This document shows positions 25,834 to 35,034 of a stretch of 64,000 bases of DNA, one piece after another. This DNA is from Bacteroidota bacterium (GTDB lineage Bacteria; Bacteroidota; Bacteroidia; UBA8524): the NCBI GenBank assembly GCA_008933805.1, contig WBUH01000013.1:62001-126000 (forward strand), in the 5' to 3' direction. The position numbers and the translations under genes are program-made. The notes beneath the pieces are model-generated. The model was given only the letters and a program-made list of their open reading frames with translations, was not told where the DNA came from and made no database searches. How positions within the stretch are numbered: position 1 is the first letter of the stretch; every line of letters begins with the position of its first letter.

Positions 25834-27027
25834 TTACAGCATTGTTTGCCCGCCATTAACCCTAATAGTTTCGCCAGTCATGTAATCACTTCCAGACGAT
25901 GCTAAAAAGGCAACTACATTAGCCACATCGGTGGGTTTTGCCAAGCGACGTAAAGGAGCCTTGCTGGCTGCTACTAATCGGGCTTTTTCAGGCACATCAG
26001 ATATTAGTTCAGTCTCTGTCATACCGGGCGACACAAGATTCACTTGAACATTAAACGGCCCCAGCTCTATGGCAAGGGCTTTAGCAAAACCGTTCAGCGC
26101 ATTTTTAGCAGTGATGTAATGTATCAACTCAGCAGGCGGAGTACTTTCGGTATATTGAGTGGTCAGGAAGATTATTTTGCCGCGTTTGCGCTCCTTCATT
26201 TGGGGCACAATGTGTTTAAGCAGCAAGAAATTGGCTTTTATATTGATATTGATATGATCGTCAATATCCTGCCAATCCAGTTTATCAAATTTTATGTTTG
26301 AGAATTTAACTGTTGAGGCATTAATCACAATATCAATATGGCCAAGTTTACGTGTCGCTTGCTCCACCAAATGCTCTACTCCTTTTTCGGTAAGTAAATC
26401 CCCCTGAATGACCTGCGCCTTCACCGTTTCAGATGAAAGACTTTCGGCTAATCCATCGGCCTTGCTTTTGTTGCTATTGTAATGTATACCGATATTGTAT
26501 CCTTCTTTAGCCAGTTTTTTGCAAATGGCTTCTCCAATCCCTCCTGAAGCACCTATTATCAACGCATTTTTAAGCCCAATATCCTCAGTAGTTTCTTCTT
26601 CAGCTTTTTCTACCTCGTGTTCAACTACTTTTACTTTGGCTGAACCGTTGGTTACTTTTTGTTTGTGCTGGTTATAAATTTCAGTCTTAAGCTCAATTAC
26701 ATTTTCGCGGGTGTTTTTGCCTGTTACCTCACCACGAATGGTAAGCGTATCACCCACTCTAACGGGCATTAAAAATTCAAGACTTTGCGAAAACCACAAG
26801 GCACCATCGCCGGGTATTTTCGTCCCTATAATGGTTGATATGAACGAAGCCCCCAGCATACCATGGGCTACAGGTTTTTTGAACGATGTCTTTGATGCAT
26901 ATTCTTTATCAATATGAAGCTTATTATCATCTCCTGTTAAGTCAACAAACTTCCTGATATCTGCATCAGTTATTGTATGTACAATTTCAGCAAAATCGCC
27001 TATTTGTATTGATTCAAATTTGCTCAT
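25834..27027 (-). CDS. MaoC-like hydratase fused to a FabG-like ketoreductase
   Basis: The 397-residue protein joins two domains. Residues 1 to about 135 are a hot-dog MaoC-like domain with FVDLTGDDNKLHIDKEYA and the catalytic-type histidine, then HGMLGASFISTIIG. Residues 150-397 are an SDR ketoreductase with ALIIGASGGIGEAICKKL and the catalytic YITAKNALNGFAK, ending in TGETIRVNGGQTML. Together they could interconvert 3-oxo-, 3-hydroxy- and enoyl-acyl groups on ACP or CoA. With the ACP and FkbH-like genes downstream, it probably builds the acyl group used to decorate the polysaccharide. Confidence 0.88.
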   Translation of the reverse strand: MSKFESIQIGDFAEIVHTITDADIRKFVDLTGDDNKLHIDKEYASKTSFKKPVAHGMLGASFISTIIGTKIPGDGALWFSQSLEFLMPVRVGDTLTIRGEVTGKNTRENVIELKTEIYNQHKQKVTNGSAKVKVVEHEVEKAEEETTEDIGLKNALIIGASGGIGEAICKKLAKEGYNIGIHYNSNKSKADGLAESLSSETVKAQVIQGDLLTEKGVEHLVEQATRKLGHIDIVINASTVKFSNIKFDKLDWQDIDDHININIKANFLLLKHIVPQMKERKRGKIIFLTTQYTESTPPAELIHYITAKNALNGFAKALAIELGPFNVQVNLVSPGMTETELISDVPEKARLVAASKAPLRRLAKPTDVANVVAFLASSGSDYMTGETIRVNGGQTML

Positions 27028-27038
27028 TGTTGGTTACC

Positions 27039-28670
27039 TTAATTATTTGCAGGCTGGTTTTGTTGTAACCCTTGCCCTGCATGGCGAGGACCATTAAGAA
27101 TATAATCCACATAGTAGCGGCTCATCTCTTCGATATATTGCTCTTCAGTAATTCCTACTTGCGCCATTTCAATGTAATCGTTAGGGGTGTTTGATGAACG
27201 ATCATCCAAACGTTTTACATAGTTCAGCACATCAATTCTTTCAGGTTTTGCACCGGCCATAATTGCCTTGAATGCATTACGCATGTCTTCGTTGGTTTTG
27301 ATAATAAACACACCCGGAGCATACATAATAGGACTTGCGCCAAACAACAAAACGGGTTTTCCGGTAAATAAACTTTCCCACGCCACTGTACCCGCGATTG
27401 TTGAAACAGCACGACAATTTTGTGCCAGTTTAAAGCTATCAAACGACTTGCTAATCAGCTTTATTCGCGGATTTTTAGATAAATCGTTATAAAAATCAAT
27501 GTTACGGTTGATGTATTGCTGCGCAGGATGTTCTTTAAGATACAAAAACCAACCTTCGGGCAAATTGTGCGCAATCATTTCAGCCATCAATATTTGATTT
27601 GCGAAGTAACCTCCCACGGGTGAGTTAGATGCTTCGGGCTGATAATGCAACGCTAAATACACAAAGTTTTTGGTCATATCCGGATTAGGATCGCACTTGG
27701 TTTCATAAAAATCCCTCAGCAAAGCACCAATGTGTTTGCGACTCTTATGACGCAGCTTAAAGTGTATCTTATCCAGTATAAGTGCTAAATCTACTTTGTT
27801 AAATATGCTTTTTCTTTTACGGGGTGTTCCGGGTTTTGGACGCAGCTTGCGTGCCTGCTCATTTTGATGAACTAATTTGTGCACCGGAGTGCTGGCAAGC
27901 AGCTTATCCATATAGCCATCCACCATGTAGTATGGCTTTTCGCCGTGCACTACACGTTTTATTACGTCTTGTGCCTTTTTGCTCAATGAATTGAAAAGCT
28001 CTTCTTCGTTATCAGAAATGCGGGGTAACCCTTTAAGGTCTTCCGTATGTTTTTCTAAATCTTCATATAAGATCCATTTTCCTGTAATTGGCGTGTGTGA
28101 GGTGAGCAAGGTACGAACACCGCGCAATTTGCACATACGGTACAAAATATACTCGTACGGAAAATGTGGGTAAAATGCACTTATGGTAAAGTCTATCTTG
28201 TTTTCATTCAAAAAATGATTCCAAAACCTTACGTAACGATAGTATTTGCGGCGCTTTTCTTCACCGCTATACTCAACATGGCTAATAAACGAGCTGTAAT
28301 TTTGTGCCCGCATTAACAGTTTAGTATTGTGGTAATCTTCGTCAAACCAACCCCTATCGTCCTCGTTCACTACCTGGTAATCGCGCTCAAGCAAACGCAT
28401 TATTTCGCTTTCCCAAGGTGACATGCTTTCTAGCAATGGCCTGTCTAAAGAAGGCATCGTGTTCCAATCCACCCCTCTAAACAAGGCATTAAACAAATCG
28501 GGTTCATCAAACTGCACCAAATTACAATCCAATGCAGCTAACTCTTCTTTAGCAGGGCAACCGCTTTCACTACCAATAAAATAAAGATTTTTAATGCCTA
28601 GTTTTTTTACCAGGTTTACTAAAAAAGGTTTATTATAGGGTAGCGAAAATTTAAGAACTACTACGTTCAT
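27039..28670 (-). CDS. Capsule-synthesis (KpsS/KpsC-like) transferase
   Basis: The 543-residue protein has a GT-B-like C-terminal half with GWFLYLKEHPAQQYINR near 385-400 and STIAGTVAWESLFTGKPVLL near 440-459. These match the Capsule_synth group that includes KpsS, KpsC and the candidate nonulosonic-acid transferases named KpsS1 in Acinetobacter capsule loci. The N-terminal 270 residues include a long basic linker (RKLRPKPGTPRKRKS). It lies 3 bases after a PIG-L gene, which follows the pseudaminic-acid genes. That makes it the best candidate in the window for the pseudaminic acid transferase. Confidence 0.65.
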   Translation of the reverse strand: MNVVVLKFSLPYNKPFLVNLVKKLGIKNLYFIGSESGCPAKEELAALDCNLVQFDEPDLFNALFRGVDWNTMPSLDRPLLESMSPWESEIMRLLERDYQVVNEDDRGWFDEDYHNTKLLMRAQNYSSFISHVEYSGEEKRRKYYRYVRFWNHFLNENKIDFTISAFYPHFPYEYILYRMCKLRGVRTLLTSHTPITGKWILYEDLEKHTEDLKGLPRISDNEEELFNSLSKKAQDVIKRVVHGEKPYYMVDGYMDKLLASTPVHKLVHQNEQARKLRPKPGTPRKRKSIFNKVDLALILDKIHFKLRHKSRKHIGALLRDFYETKCDPNPDMTKNFVYLALHYQPEASNSPVGGYFANQILMAEMIAHNLPEGWFLYLKEHPAQQYINRNIDFYNDLSKNPRIKLISKSFDSFKLAQNCRAVSTIAGTVAWESLFTGKPVLLFGASPIMYAPGVFIIKTNEDMRNAFKAIMAGAKPERIDVLNYVKRLDDRSSNTPNDYIEMAQVGITEEQYIEEMSRYYVDYILNGPRHAGQGLQQNQPANN

Positions 28671-28672
28671 AC

Positions 28673-29383
28673 TTAGTTTATACTCCTTGCTATGTTAAAT
28701 GCTTCTGCGTAATCAGTACCCACTGCTACACCCCAGCGTTTAGCTTGTATGGTAAGGGCTTCAGGTGAACGGGGATGCGGATATGGTCGCTTTTCAAACT
28801 CGTAGCTTTCCATGCCCTTTATTTTGGCTTGCACATCCGCCTCGGTAACGCTTACAAAAAAATTAGGGATAAAATGACGGGGGTCGGTAGACACCCTCCA
28901 TTCAGTACCCGATGGGGTTTCAAATGTTATAATGGTTTTTACCTTTTCGTGCTGCATTGGACGACAGGCAGTAACCACGGCTTCAAAAGTGCGTTGATGG
29001 TCAACATTCACGTCCCCTCCGTGGTGAGTAAATATCACTTCAGGGTTAAAAGCCGTTTTTTCTTTTTCTATTACTTTGATAATGTCCAATAGGGCAACGG
29101 TATCAAAGCGATTGTCGGCAAAATCATAAATGCTTACAGTATGATAACCAATAGCTGCCTGCGCATTTTTTATGTTTTGACGGTGGGTAGCCAACTCAGC
29201 TTCCCATTTAGCCACATCACGAACGTCAGAACGTGAGGTGATACCTTCTCCTAAAATTACCACGTGAGTAGTAACTCCGTAATCTTTTATCAAACGGTGC
29301 ATGGTAGCTCCAAGCCCCAACAATTCATCGTCGGGGTGGGCCACTACCACCATTATGCGTTTATTTCTTAGTGATTCTAACAT
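28673..29383 (-). CDS. PIG-L/LmbE-family zinc N-deacetylase
   Basis: The 236-residue protein has the canonical metal-binding motif AHPDDELLGLGATMHRL at 15-31 and a second histidine-bearing segment THHGGDVNVDHQRTFEAV near 118-135. The family removes acetyl groups from N-acetyl sugars. Its start overlaps the end of a formyltransferase gene by 23 bases, so the two proteins are probably made together. An internal ATG at codon 11 would remove the overlap. The pair suggests that an N-acetyl group is removed and replaced by formyl, possibly on pseudaminic acid or a precursor. Confidence 0.87.
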   Translation of the reverse strand: MLESLRNKRIMVVVAHPDDELLGLGATMHRLIKDYGVTTHVVILGEGITSRSDVRDVAKWEAELATHRQNIKNAQAAIGYHTVSIYDFADNRFDTVALLDIIKVIEKEKTAFNPEVIFTHHGGDVNVDHQRTFEAVVTACRPMQHEKVKTIITFETPSGTEWRVSTDPRHFIPNFFVSVTEADVQAKIKGMESYEFEKRPYPHPRSPEALTIQAKRWGVAVGTDYAEAFNIARSIN

Positions 29384-30047
29384 CGGCTATTATACTTTCA
29401 TCACCTTGTAATGAAGCTCTTTTAAACTCAAATCTAAAATTACCTGCTTCAACAAAGGCATTAGGATATCCTTCACAATCCAGCATACGGATGTAATCAT
29501 ACACTTGCTCCAGTGTTTCAAGCTGGGCAATATTACTATCCTCGGGTTTGCGGCGTTTAAATACTACCGCTTCGCCTTGTTGCGCAACAGGTTGTGTATT
29601 GTTTACTATGATTTCTTCTATCATTCCCTTTATTATCACAGCCATGCGGATAAATATCTCTTCGGCTGTGCCGTACAAACTAACAGGACGTTTCAGGTAA
29701 ACCGGGCCGGTATCTAACCCTTCTTCAACTTTAATTGCAGAAATTTTTGTTTCTGTATGCCCGTTTACTATCAGGTTTTGCAGCGGACTACCTCCACGTC
29801 CGTAAGGTAAATCGGTCATGTGGAATACCACACACGTATAGTTCTCAAATATGTCTTTGGGAATGATATACGACCAATGGGGAATGAATATGTACTGGGG
29901 TTTTACCTCATTCAGTTTTTCAACCGTAAAGTCCTCTTTACGGTCAATATGCAGCCACTCTTCGGGCTTTTGTGCCGAAAGTTCCCTAAAGAGGGTAGTG
30001 TGCCACGTTTTAGGTGTGAGCAGTATGTATTTTACAGAACTTCCCAT
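29361..30047 (-). CDS. Formyltransferase-family protein (sugar N-formyltransferase-like)
   Basis: The 228-residue protein is a short member of the formyltransferase fold. It has CVVFHMTDLPYGRGGSPLQN near 71-90 and ISAIKVEEGLDTGPVYLKRP near 101-120, the latter containing the family aspartate region. It lacks the long C-terminal domain of methionyl-tRNA formyltransferase, and its place in a sugar locus points to N-formylation of an amino sugar from 10-formyltetrahydrofolate. It overlaps pseI by 16 bases and the PIG-L gene by 23. It may add the formyl group of a formylated pseudaminic acid. Confidence 0.8.
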   Translation of the reverse strand: MGSSVKYILLTPKTWHTTLFRELSAQKPEEWLHIDRKEDFTVEKLNEVKPQYIFIPHWSYIIPKDIFENYTCVVFHMTDLPYGRGGSPLQNLIVNGHTETKISAIKVEEGLDTGPVYLKRPVSLYGTAEEIFIRMAVIIKGMIEEIIVNNTQPVAQQGEAVVFKRRKPEDSNIAQLETLEQVYDYIRMLDCEGYPNAFVEAGNFRFEFKRASLQGDESIIADVRITKK

Positions 30048-31081
30048 GTTAGCGGTGTTCCTGCTTTTATATCACGTGAAGCGGTTTTACCCAAAATGGT
30101 TTCGTAGAATTTTGGCTGCATCCCATCACCGGGGCGAATTACACGAAGGTTATCAGCAGTAAAAGTATCGCCTGCTTTTACATCTTTCACTACGTATAGT
30201 GAACGTTTAAAACGAAGGCTTTTCTTTTCAGCTTCTTGTACTCCATAAAACACTTGCCCCATCGCCAAGAAAGCACGTTCGCTCTCTATCACAAGGTTCT
30301 TTAATTCTTCCGGCTCGATAGAGAAAGTACTATCCACCCCGCCATCTGCACGACGAAGTGTAAAGTGTTTTTCAACCACTCTTGCACCCAATGCTACCGC
30401 AGCAACTGCTGCACCAATCCCCATTGTATGGTCTGAAAGGCCAATATGGCATTTAAATAACTCACGCATATGAGGTATGGTAGCCAAGTGAGTATTCTCA
30501 GGAGTTGCAGGATAGGTGCTAGTGCATTTTAGCAATACCAAATCTTTGCAGCCTGCATCGCGCAAGGTTCTTACTGCTTCATCAAGGTCGGTAATGGTAG
30601 CCAACCCTGTTGACATAATAACAGGTTTACCTGTGGCGGCTACTTTTTTCAATAAAGGCCAGTCTGTATTTTCAAACGAAGCGATTTTATAGGCTCCAAC
30701 ACCCAACTCTTCCAAAAAATCAACGGCACTTTCATCAAACGGGGTACTAAATATCATTAGCCCTCTTTTACGGGCATGGTCAAACAAGGGTTTGTGCCAT
30801 TCCCAAGGGGTGTGAGCCTCTTTGTACAAATCATACAAATTGCGGCCTTTCCACAATGAATCGGGGTCGTTAATATCAAACAAACCTCCTGCCGCATTAA
30901 TGGTCATGGTATCAGGGGTATAGGTTTGCAGTTTCACAGCATGAGCACCGGCATCAGCCGCTGCATCAATAATTGCAATTGCCCGCTCGATAGATTGGTT
31001 GTGATTGCCTGACATTTCTGCAATCACAAAGGGCTTATGCCCTGTGCCAATGGTTATATTTTCTATTTGTATGTCTTTCAT
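30032..31081 (-). CDS. pseI: Pseudaminic acid synthase
   Basis: The 349-residue protein is a NeuB-family synthase. It has IAEMSGNHNQSIERAI at 20-35, the SGNHN form typical of PseI rather than NeuB, then KLQTYTPDTM and GLSDHTMGIGAAVAAVALGA. A C-terminal SAF/antifreeze-like domain spans about 290-349. It condenses 6-deoxy-AltdiNAc with phosphoenolpyruvate to give pseudaminic acid. It lies directly after pseG (1-base gap) in a module holding the whole pathway. It overlaps the formyltransferase gene by 16 bases. Confidence 0.93.
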   Translation of the reverse strand: MKDIQIENITIGTGHKPFVIAEMSGNHNQSIERAIAIIDAAADAGAHAVKLQTYTPDTMTINAAGGLFDINDPDSLWKGRNLYDLYKEAHTPWEWHKPLFDHARKRGLMIFSTPFDESAVDFLEELGVGAYKIASFENTDWPLLKKVAATGKPVIMSTGLATITDLDEAVRTLRDAGCKDLVLLKCTSTYPATPENTHLATIPHMRELFKCHIGLSDHTMGIGAAVAAVALGARVVEKHFTLRRADGGVDSTFSIEPEELKNLVIESERAFLAMGQVFYGVQEAEKKSLRFKRSLYVVKDVKAGDTFTADNLRVIRPGDGMQPKFYETILGKTASRDIKAGTPLTWEVL

Positions 31082-31082
31082 A

Positions 31083-32087
31083 CTATGCTAAGTCTTCAAA
31101 TAAATGTATAAAATTTTCGACTGAATTGAGAGGTTTATCCAGCACTCCCACTTCGGTTTCAGCAGCGAGAAGATGGTTAATATGCTCCCCTGTTATTGTA
31201 TTAAAATCACCCAAACCACCCGCCAAATGGTTTTGTACAAAACCATTATAAATAAGGTGTTGGTTTTGGGTATAATATCCCGCAAAACATTTTAACCCGC
31301 GTGAGTAGCTTTCTATCAACACAGTGCTGGCTGAAATAAAGGCATGAGTGCAAGCATCCATAACCTCAACTATCTGCTGTGCTGATAGGTTAAAATGCAA
31401 GGTTATTGGATGAGTTGTAGACAACTGCCGTAAATTGCTTAACAAGGTTTCTTCAAACTGTGCAGAACACAATATGTGTATGTGATTAAAGCTATTAGTT
31501 GCAATAAGTGCCTTGCATATTTTAAGAGTAAACCCAAAATAATCGCTGCCCCCTAAACTTATATAGGCTATTTTGTTAGTATAGTCTTTTGGTTTAAGCG
31601 GCATAAAAAAGGGTTTGCGCAAAATGGCATACTCTAAGCCTAAACATAAACGGGCGTTGGTGTTATAATCTTCCGAATCAACACCGGGTGCGTGGTTAAT
31701 AATCGCATCAGCAAAAGGGTAATCTCTTAACAAATCATCCAGCCAAACCTGTTTGCAACCTATACTTTTCAAACCTTGTTGGTAACCCATCCCGAAATGA
31801 TAGCCGTCAACAACTACAATATCCCTTTCGTCTACAACATTTTGCAGATCAAAAGGTAACTGGTTCTCAGCGTTCATCTTATCAGGTAGTGGGTAGTTAT
31901 ATTCAGTATCCAGGCTAATCACTTGGCATACTTTAGAAATTTGGTCTTTGATAAAACCATCAGGACGGTTTATTGCAAAAACACATTCGAAATCGTTGTA
32001 AAGCATTCCCGCCAGTGCCAATGTGCGGTACACATGGCCAAAACCTATGGTATGGTTTCCATCGGCGCGAAATACGATGCGTTGCAT
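31083..32087 (-). CDS. pseG: UDP-6-deoxy-AltdiNAc hydrolase
   Basis: The 334-residue protein has a GT-B fold like MurG. It begins IVFRADGNHTIGFGHVYRTL, with the catalytic-type histidine of the GxGHxxR motif characteristic of PseG, and has YISLGGSDYFG near 163-173. PseG removes UDP from UDP-2,4-diacetamido-2,4,6-trideoxy-L-altrose to release the substrate of PseI. It shares 1 base with the fusion gene upstream and is followed directly by pseI. Order and spacing support one pathway. Confidence 0.92.
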   Translation of the reverse strand: MQRIVFRADGNHTIGFGHVYRTLALAGMLYNDFECVFAINRPDGFIKDQISKVCQVISLDTEYNYPLPDKMNAENQLPFDLQNVVDERDIVVVDGYHFGMGYQQGLKSIGCKQVWLDDLLRDYPFADAIINHAPGVDSEDYNTNARLCLGLEYAILRKPFFMPLKPKDYTNKIAYISLGGSDYFGFTLKICKALIATNSFNHIHILCSAQFEETLLSNLRQLSTTHPITLHFNLSAQQIVEVMDACTHAFISASTVLIESYSRGLKCFAGYYTQNQHLIYNGFVQNHLAGGLGDFNTITGEHINHLLAAETEVGVLDKPLNSVENFIHLFEDLA

Positions 32088-34180
32088 TATAAAAATTTGC
32101 GGAAAACAGGTTTGGCAGGTTCGCCTACCAAGTATTTCTCATACCCTTCTTCTAAACCCATTTTGTAAACTTCAAGCGATTGACGCATGGCTTCTGCAAA
32201 GTATTGCACATCCAACTCGGTATGGCTGAAACAAGGAACAAATGCACCTTGGAACAATACTCCGCGTTTAATCATTTCTTGCTGTGCAAGGGTACGAAGA
32301 CCTGCATTAGGCTGACCTGTTTTATCTTTAAAATTAAACAAGGTGAACCAATTGGCAGGTACTACTTCAACGTAATTTTGCAAGCCTTGTTCAGCAATTA
32401 CCTCGTTATTAAGTTTTATAAATAAATCGCCAATGGCTTGGTTGTGACCTATTACATCGTTCTTTTCAAACTCCTCAATGGTAGCAAGACCAGCAACTAT
32501 GGCATGGGTCTCCCCACCGTGAGTGGTTGAAGTCAAAAACACTTTCTCTTCTCCCGTTCTTCGAATACCGCCCAACTCCATCACTTCTTTCTTGCCAGTA
32601 AGTGCACAAAACGAATACCCGTTTGCAATCCCTTTACCCCATGTAGCCATATCAGGCTCAATGTTGTATTTGGTCATTGTACCTGGGAAAGCTGTTTTGA
32701 AGCCGGTAATCATCTCATCAGCAATAAATAGTGCTCCGTTTTGGTGACACAATTCAATGGCAGCACGCAAATAATCAGCAACGGTTTCATCACAATTACT
32801 GCGTTCGGGCTCTGTAATCACGCAGGCAATTTGACCGGGATATTGGGCAAATAAGTCTTTTAATGATTGTAAATCATACCCTTTAAAGGTTACCGAAAGC
32901 TCGGTTATTTCATCAGGAACACCTTTGTTACAAGCTGTTTTGCCAATGAACCAATCGTCGTAAGAATAAAATGGATGGTCGCCGGGGAATGCTACTAATT
33001 TACGGCCTGTATATGCACGCGCCAGTTTAACTGCCGCTGTGGTAACTATTGAACCGTTTTTGGCAAACTTCACCATATCGTGTTGGGGAACTAACGACAG
33101 GAATTTTTCTGCCATTTCCATCTCTAAATAAGACGGGCGTTGAAAGTTCACACCGTTATCTAACTCAGCTTTAATTTTCTCAACCACGGGACCGTAAGCA
33201 TGACCTAAGCCTACCGAGGTAAGCCCCATTGAGCAATCTAAATATTCATTACCGTCAATATCCCACACGTGTGAGCCTTTGCCATAAGCAATGGCTGCGG
33301 GAGATAATTGAGGAAACTGGTCGTCACCTTTTGAATAGGTGTGGGCACCACCCGGTATTAAATCATGGATTTTGCTACGGTACACATCCGACTTGGCAAA
33401 GTTGGTGATGGTACGTAATTGTATTTTATCTTGTGCAAACGATTTCATAAGTCCCTCGTTTCGTTTTATATATGCGTTAATTTCAAAAAGCTCTTTGTGT
33501 GTATCTAAGTAGCCTACGTAATCTTGCCACCCTTTATCATCCCCTATAGCTTGAACTAATTTGCTTATCAGCTCAAAGTCAGAAGCCTCGTCTACAGTTA
33601 AGCGATACCCTGAATAATCTTGTTTGTTTTCAAAACTGATGCTTTTAAACAACGTTCCGCCTTTGGCTGTTGAGTTTTTCCAAATGTATGGGGTTACGTG
33701 CTCACGTTCTGAGGTAAGAACAGCTTCTTTCCAAGCCTTTTCCAGTGCGCTAAACTTCATTACTTCCACATCTACCCCATCAGGATAAGTAGGGTTCATT
33801 GTGTTGGAGCAATAATCGCAACCGTTGCTAATGCAGGTTTCTATTACGGCATCTATTACCGTAGCATCTATTAACGGGCAATCCGAGGTGATACGCACCA
33901 CGTAATCGGGTTGCTCGCTTTTAACGGCTTGGTAAAACCTGTCCAGCACGTCGTTTATAGAACCCCTGTATGCCTTCAAACCCATGTTATAGGCAAGGGT
34001 CTCAATTGCATCGGCTTCTTTCTCTACCGTTGTAGCAACTATTAACCCATCAATTTTTGATGACTTAAGTGTACGCTCTAGGTGCAGTTGCAGCAGGGTT
34101 TTCCCGTTGACGGTTTTCAGCACTTTACCCGGCAATCTAGATGAACCATAGCGGGCTTGTGTGATGGCAATAATTTTCAC
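32087..34180 (-). CDS. Fusion of SpsF/PseF-type cytidylyltransferase and glutamate-1-semialdehyde aminomutase-like aminotransferase
   Basis: The 697-residue protein combines two enzymes. Residues 1-240 are a CMP-sugar-type cytidylyltransferase (ITQARYGSSRLPGKVLK, 6-22; RITSDCPLIDATVID, 96-110). This is the role of PseF, which makes CMP-pseudaminic acid. Residues 270-697 are a class III PLP aminotransferase with IADEMITGF (486-494) and the PLP lysine K516 in TWGKGIANG. The aminotransferase half is not part of the standard pathway. I recall a similar joining in rhizobial RkpN proteins, but could not verify it. It overlaps the aldo/keto reductase gene by 4 bases. Confidence 0.87.
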   Translation of the reverse strand: MKIIAITQARYGSSRLPGKVLKTVNGKTLLQLHLERTLKSSKIDGLIVATTVEKEADAIETLAYNMGLKAYRGSINDVLDRFYQAVKSEQPDYVVRITSDCPLIDATVIDAVIETCISNGCDYCSNTMNPTYPDGVDVEVMKFSALEKAWKEAVLTSEREHVTPYIWKNSTAKGGTLFKSISFENKQDYSGYRLTVDEASDFELISKLVQAIGDDKGWQDYVGYLDTHKELFEINAYIKRNEGLMKSFAQDKIQLRTITNFAKSDVYRSKIHDLIPGGAHTYSKGDDQFPQLSPAAIAYGKGSHVWDIDGNEYLDCSMGLTSVGLGHAYGPVVEKIKAELDNGVNFQRPSYLEMEMAEKFLSLVPQHDMVKFAKNGSIVTTAAVKLARAYTGRKLVAFPGDHPFYSYDDWFIGKTACNKGVPDEITELSVTFKGYDLQSLKDLFAQYPGQIACVITEPERSNCDETVADYLRAAIELCHQNGALFIADEMITGFKTAFPGTMTKYNIEPDMATWGKGIANGYSFCALTGKKEVMELGGIRRTGEEKVFLTSTTHGGETHAIVAGLATIEEFEKNDVIGHNQAIGDLFIKLNNEVIAEQGLQNYVEVVPANWFTLFNFKDKTGQPNAGLRTLAQQEMIKRGVLFQGAFVPCFSHTELDVQYFAEAMRQSLEVYKMGLEEGYEKYLVGEPAKPVFRKFL

Positions 34181-35034
34181 TTCCAGTTTTTGGGATAAAG
34201 AAGTTCTGTTTCTGCTACGTGAATAGCGTTTATGCGGCTAACAATATTTGTAGGCAGCTCCGTATTTGAATAGGAAAGATTTTGTTGTAATTGTTCCAGC
34301 GTGTCAACGCCTATCAGCACATTGTCAATTTCGGGTTGAGCTAATGCGTATGACAGTGCTAATGCCTCCATACCCATACCGTTTTCAAACTCATTAACCG
34401 TTTGCATATACGGTTTTAATGGTGTCAAGTAGGCTGGATAATCGTTTAGGTTTTTAAAGAATAGTCCTTGCAAAAACACTGAACGTACTTGTATTTCTTT
34501 GCCCTTTTGCTTGGCTTGTTTTAGTAACGCACCACGTTGGCTGTAGTTATCCAATAAGTTAAAGGGCAGCTGAATTGCATCAACTTCGGGGGTATTAACA
34601 GCAATCTCAAATTCATTATTGCCGTAAACAGAAACCCCGATTTTGTTTATTAGACTTTGGTTTTTAAGCACCTGTAACTCCGTTAAGGTTTCAGGAAACT
34701 CCAGCATTTCATCAAAACGGTGGTAAAAATAAATATTTACCTGTTCTGCATTTAGTTGGTTAAGTGAGTGAGTAAGCTGGGCTTCAATACTTTTACCTTT
34801 TTCAGCCTTAAATTTGGTGTTTATCTCAAAGCGAGTTTTTGAAACGGAGAAAAACTCTCCAATCAATTCTGAAGCATTACCATAAGCATCGGCCGTATCT
34901 AATATAGTTACGCCTGCTTTGGCAGCTTCTTCAAATATTTTGAACACTTGTTCTTTTGAGGGTTTGCCCGCAGAATTATTAATTCCGTAATCTAACCCAA
35001 ACTGAACCGTGCCCAGTATTAGTTTATTGTTCAA
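34177..35034 (-). CDS. Aldo/keto reductase
   Basis: The 285-residue protein has the aldo/keto reductase barrel pattern. It begins KLILGTVQFGLDYGINN, then LDTADAYGNASELIGEFF with the catalytic aspartate and tyrosine, ITKFKAE-like NTKFKAE with the lysine, and YFYHRFDEML with the histidine. C-terminal DNVLIGVDTLEQLQQNL binds NADP(H). It lies between pseH and the cytidylyltransferase-aminotransferase fusion with overlaps of 11 and 4 bases. It may reduce a keto intermediate of a side branch of the pseudaminic pathway, as the core pathway needs no such enzyme. Confidence 0.85.
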   Translation of the reverse strand: MNNKLILGTVQFGLDYGINNSAGKPSKEQVFKIFEEAAKAGVTILDTADAYGNASELIGEFFSVSKTRFEINTKFKAEKGKSIEAQLTHSLNQLNAEQVNIYFYHRFDEMLEFPETLTELQVLKNQSLINKIGVSVYGNNEFEIAVNTPEVDAIQLPFNLLDNYSQRGALLKQAKQKGKEIQVRSVFLQGLFFKNLNDYPAYLTPLKPYMQTVNEFENGMGMEALALSYALAQPEIDNVLIGVDTLEQLQQNLSYSNTELPTNIVSRINAIHVAETELLYPKNWK

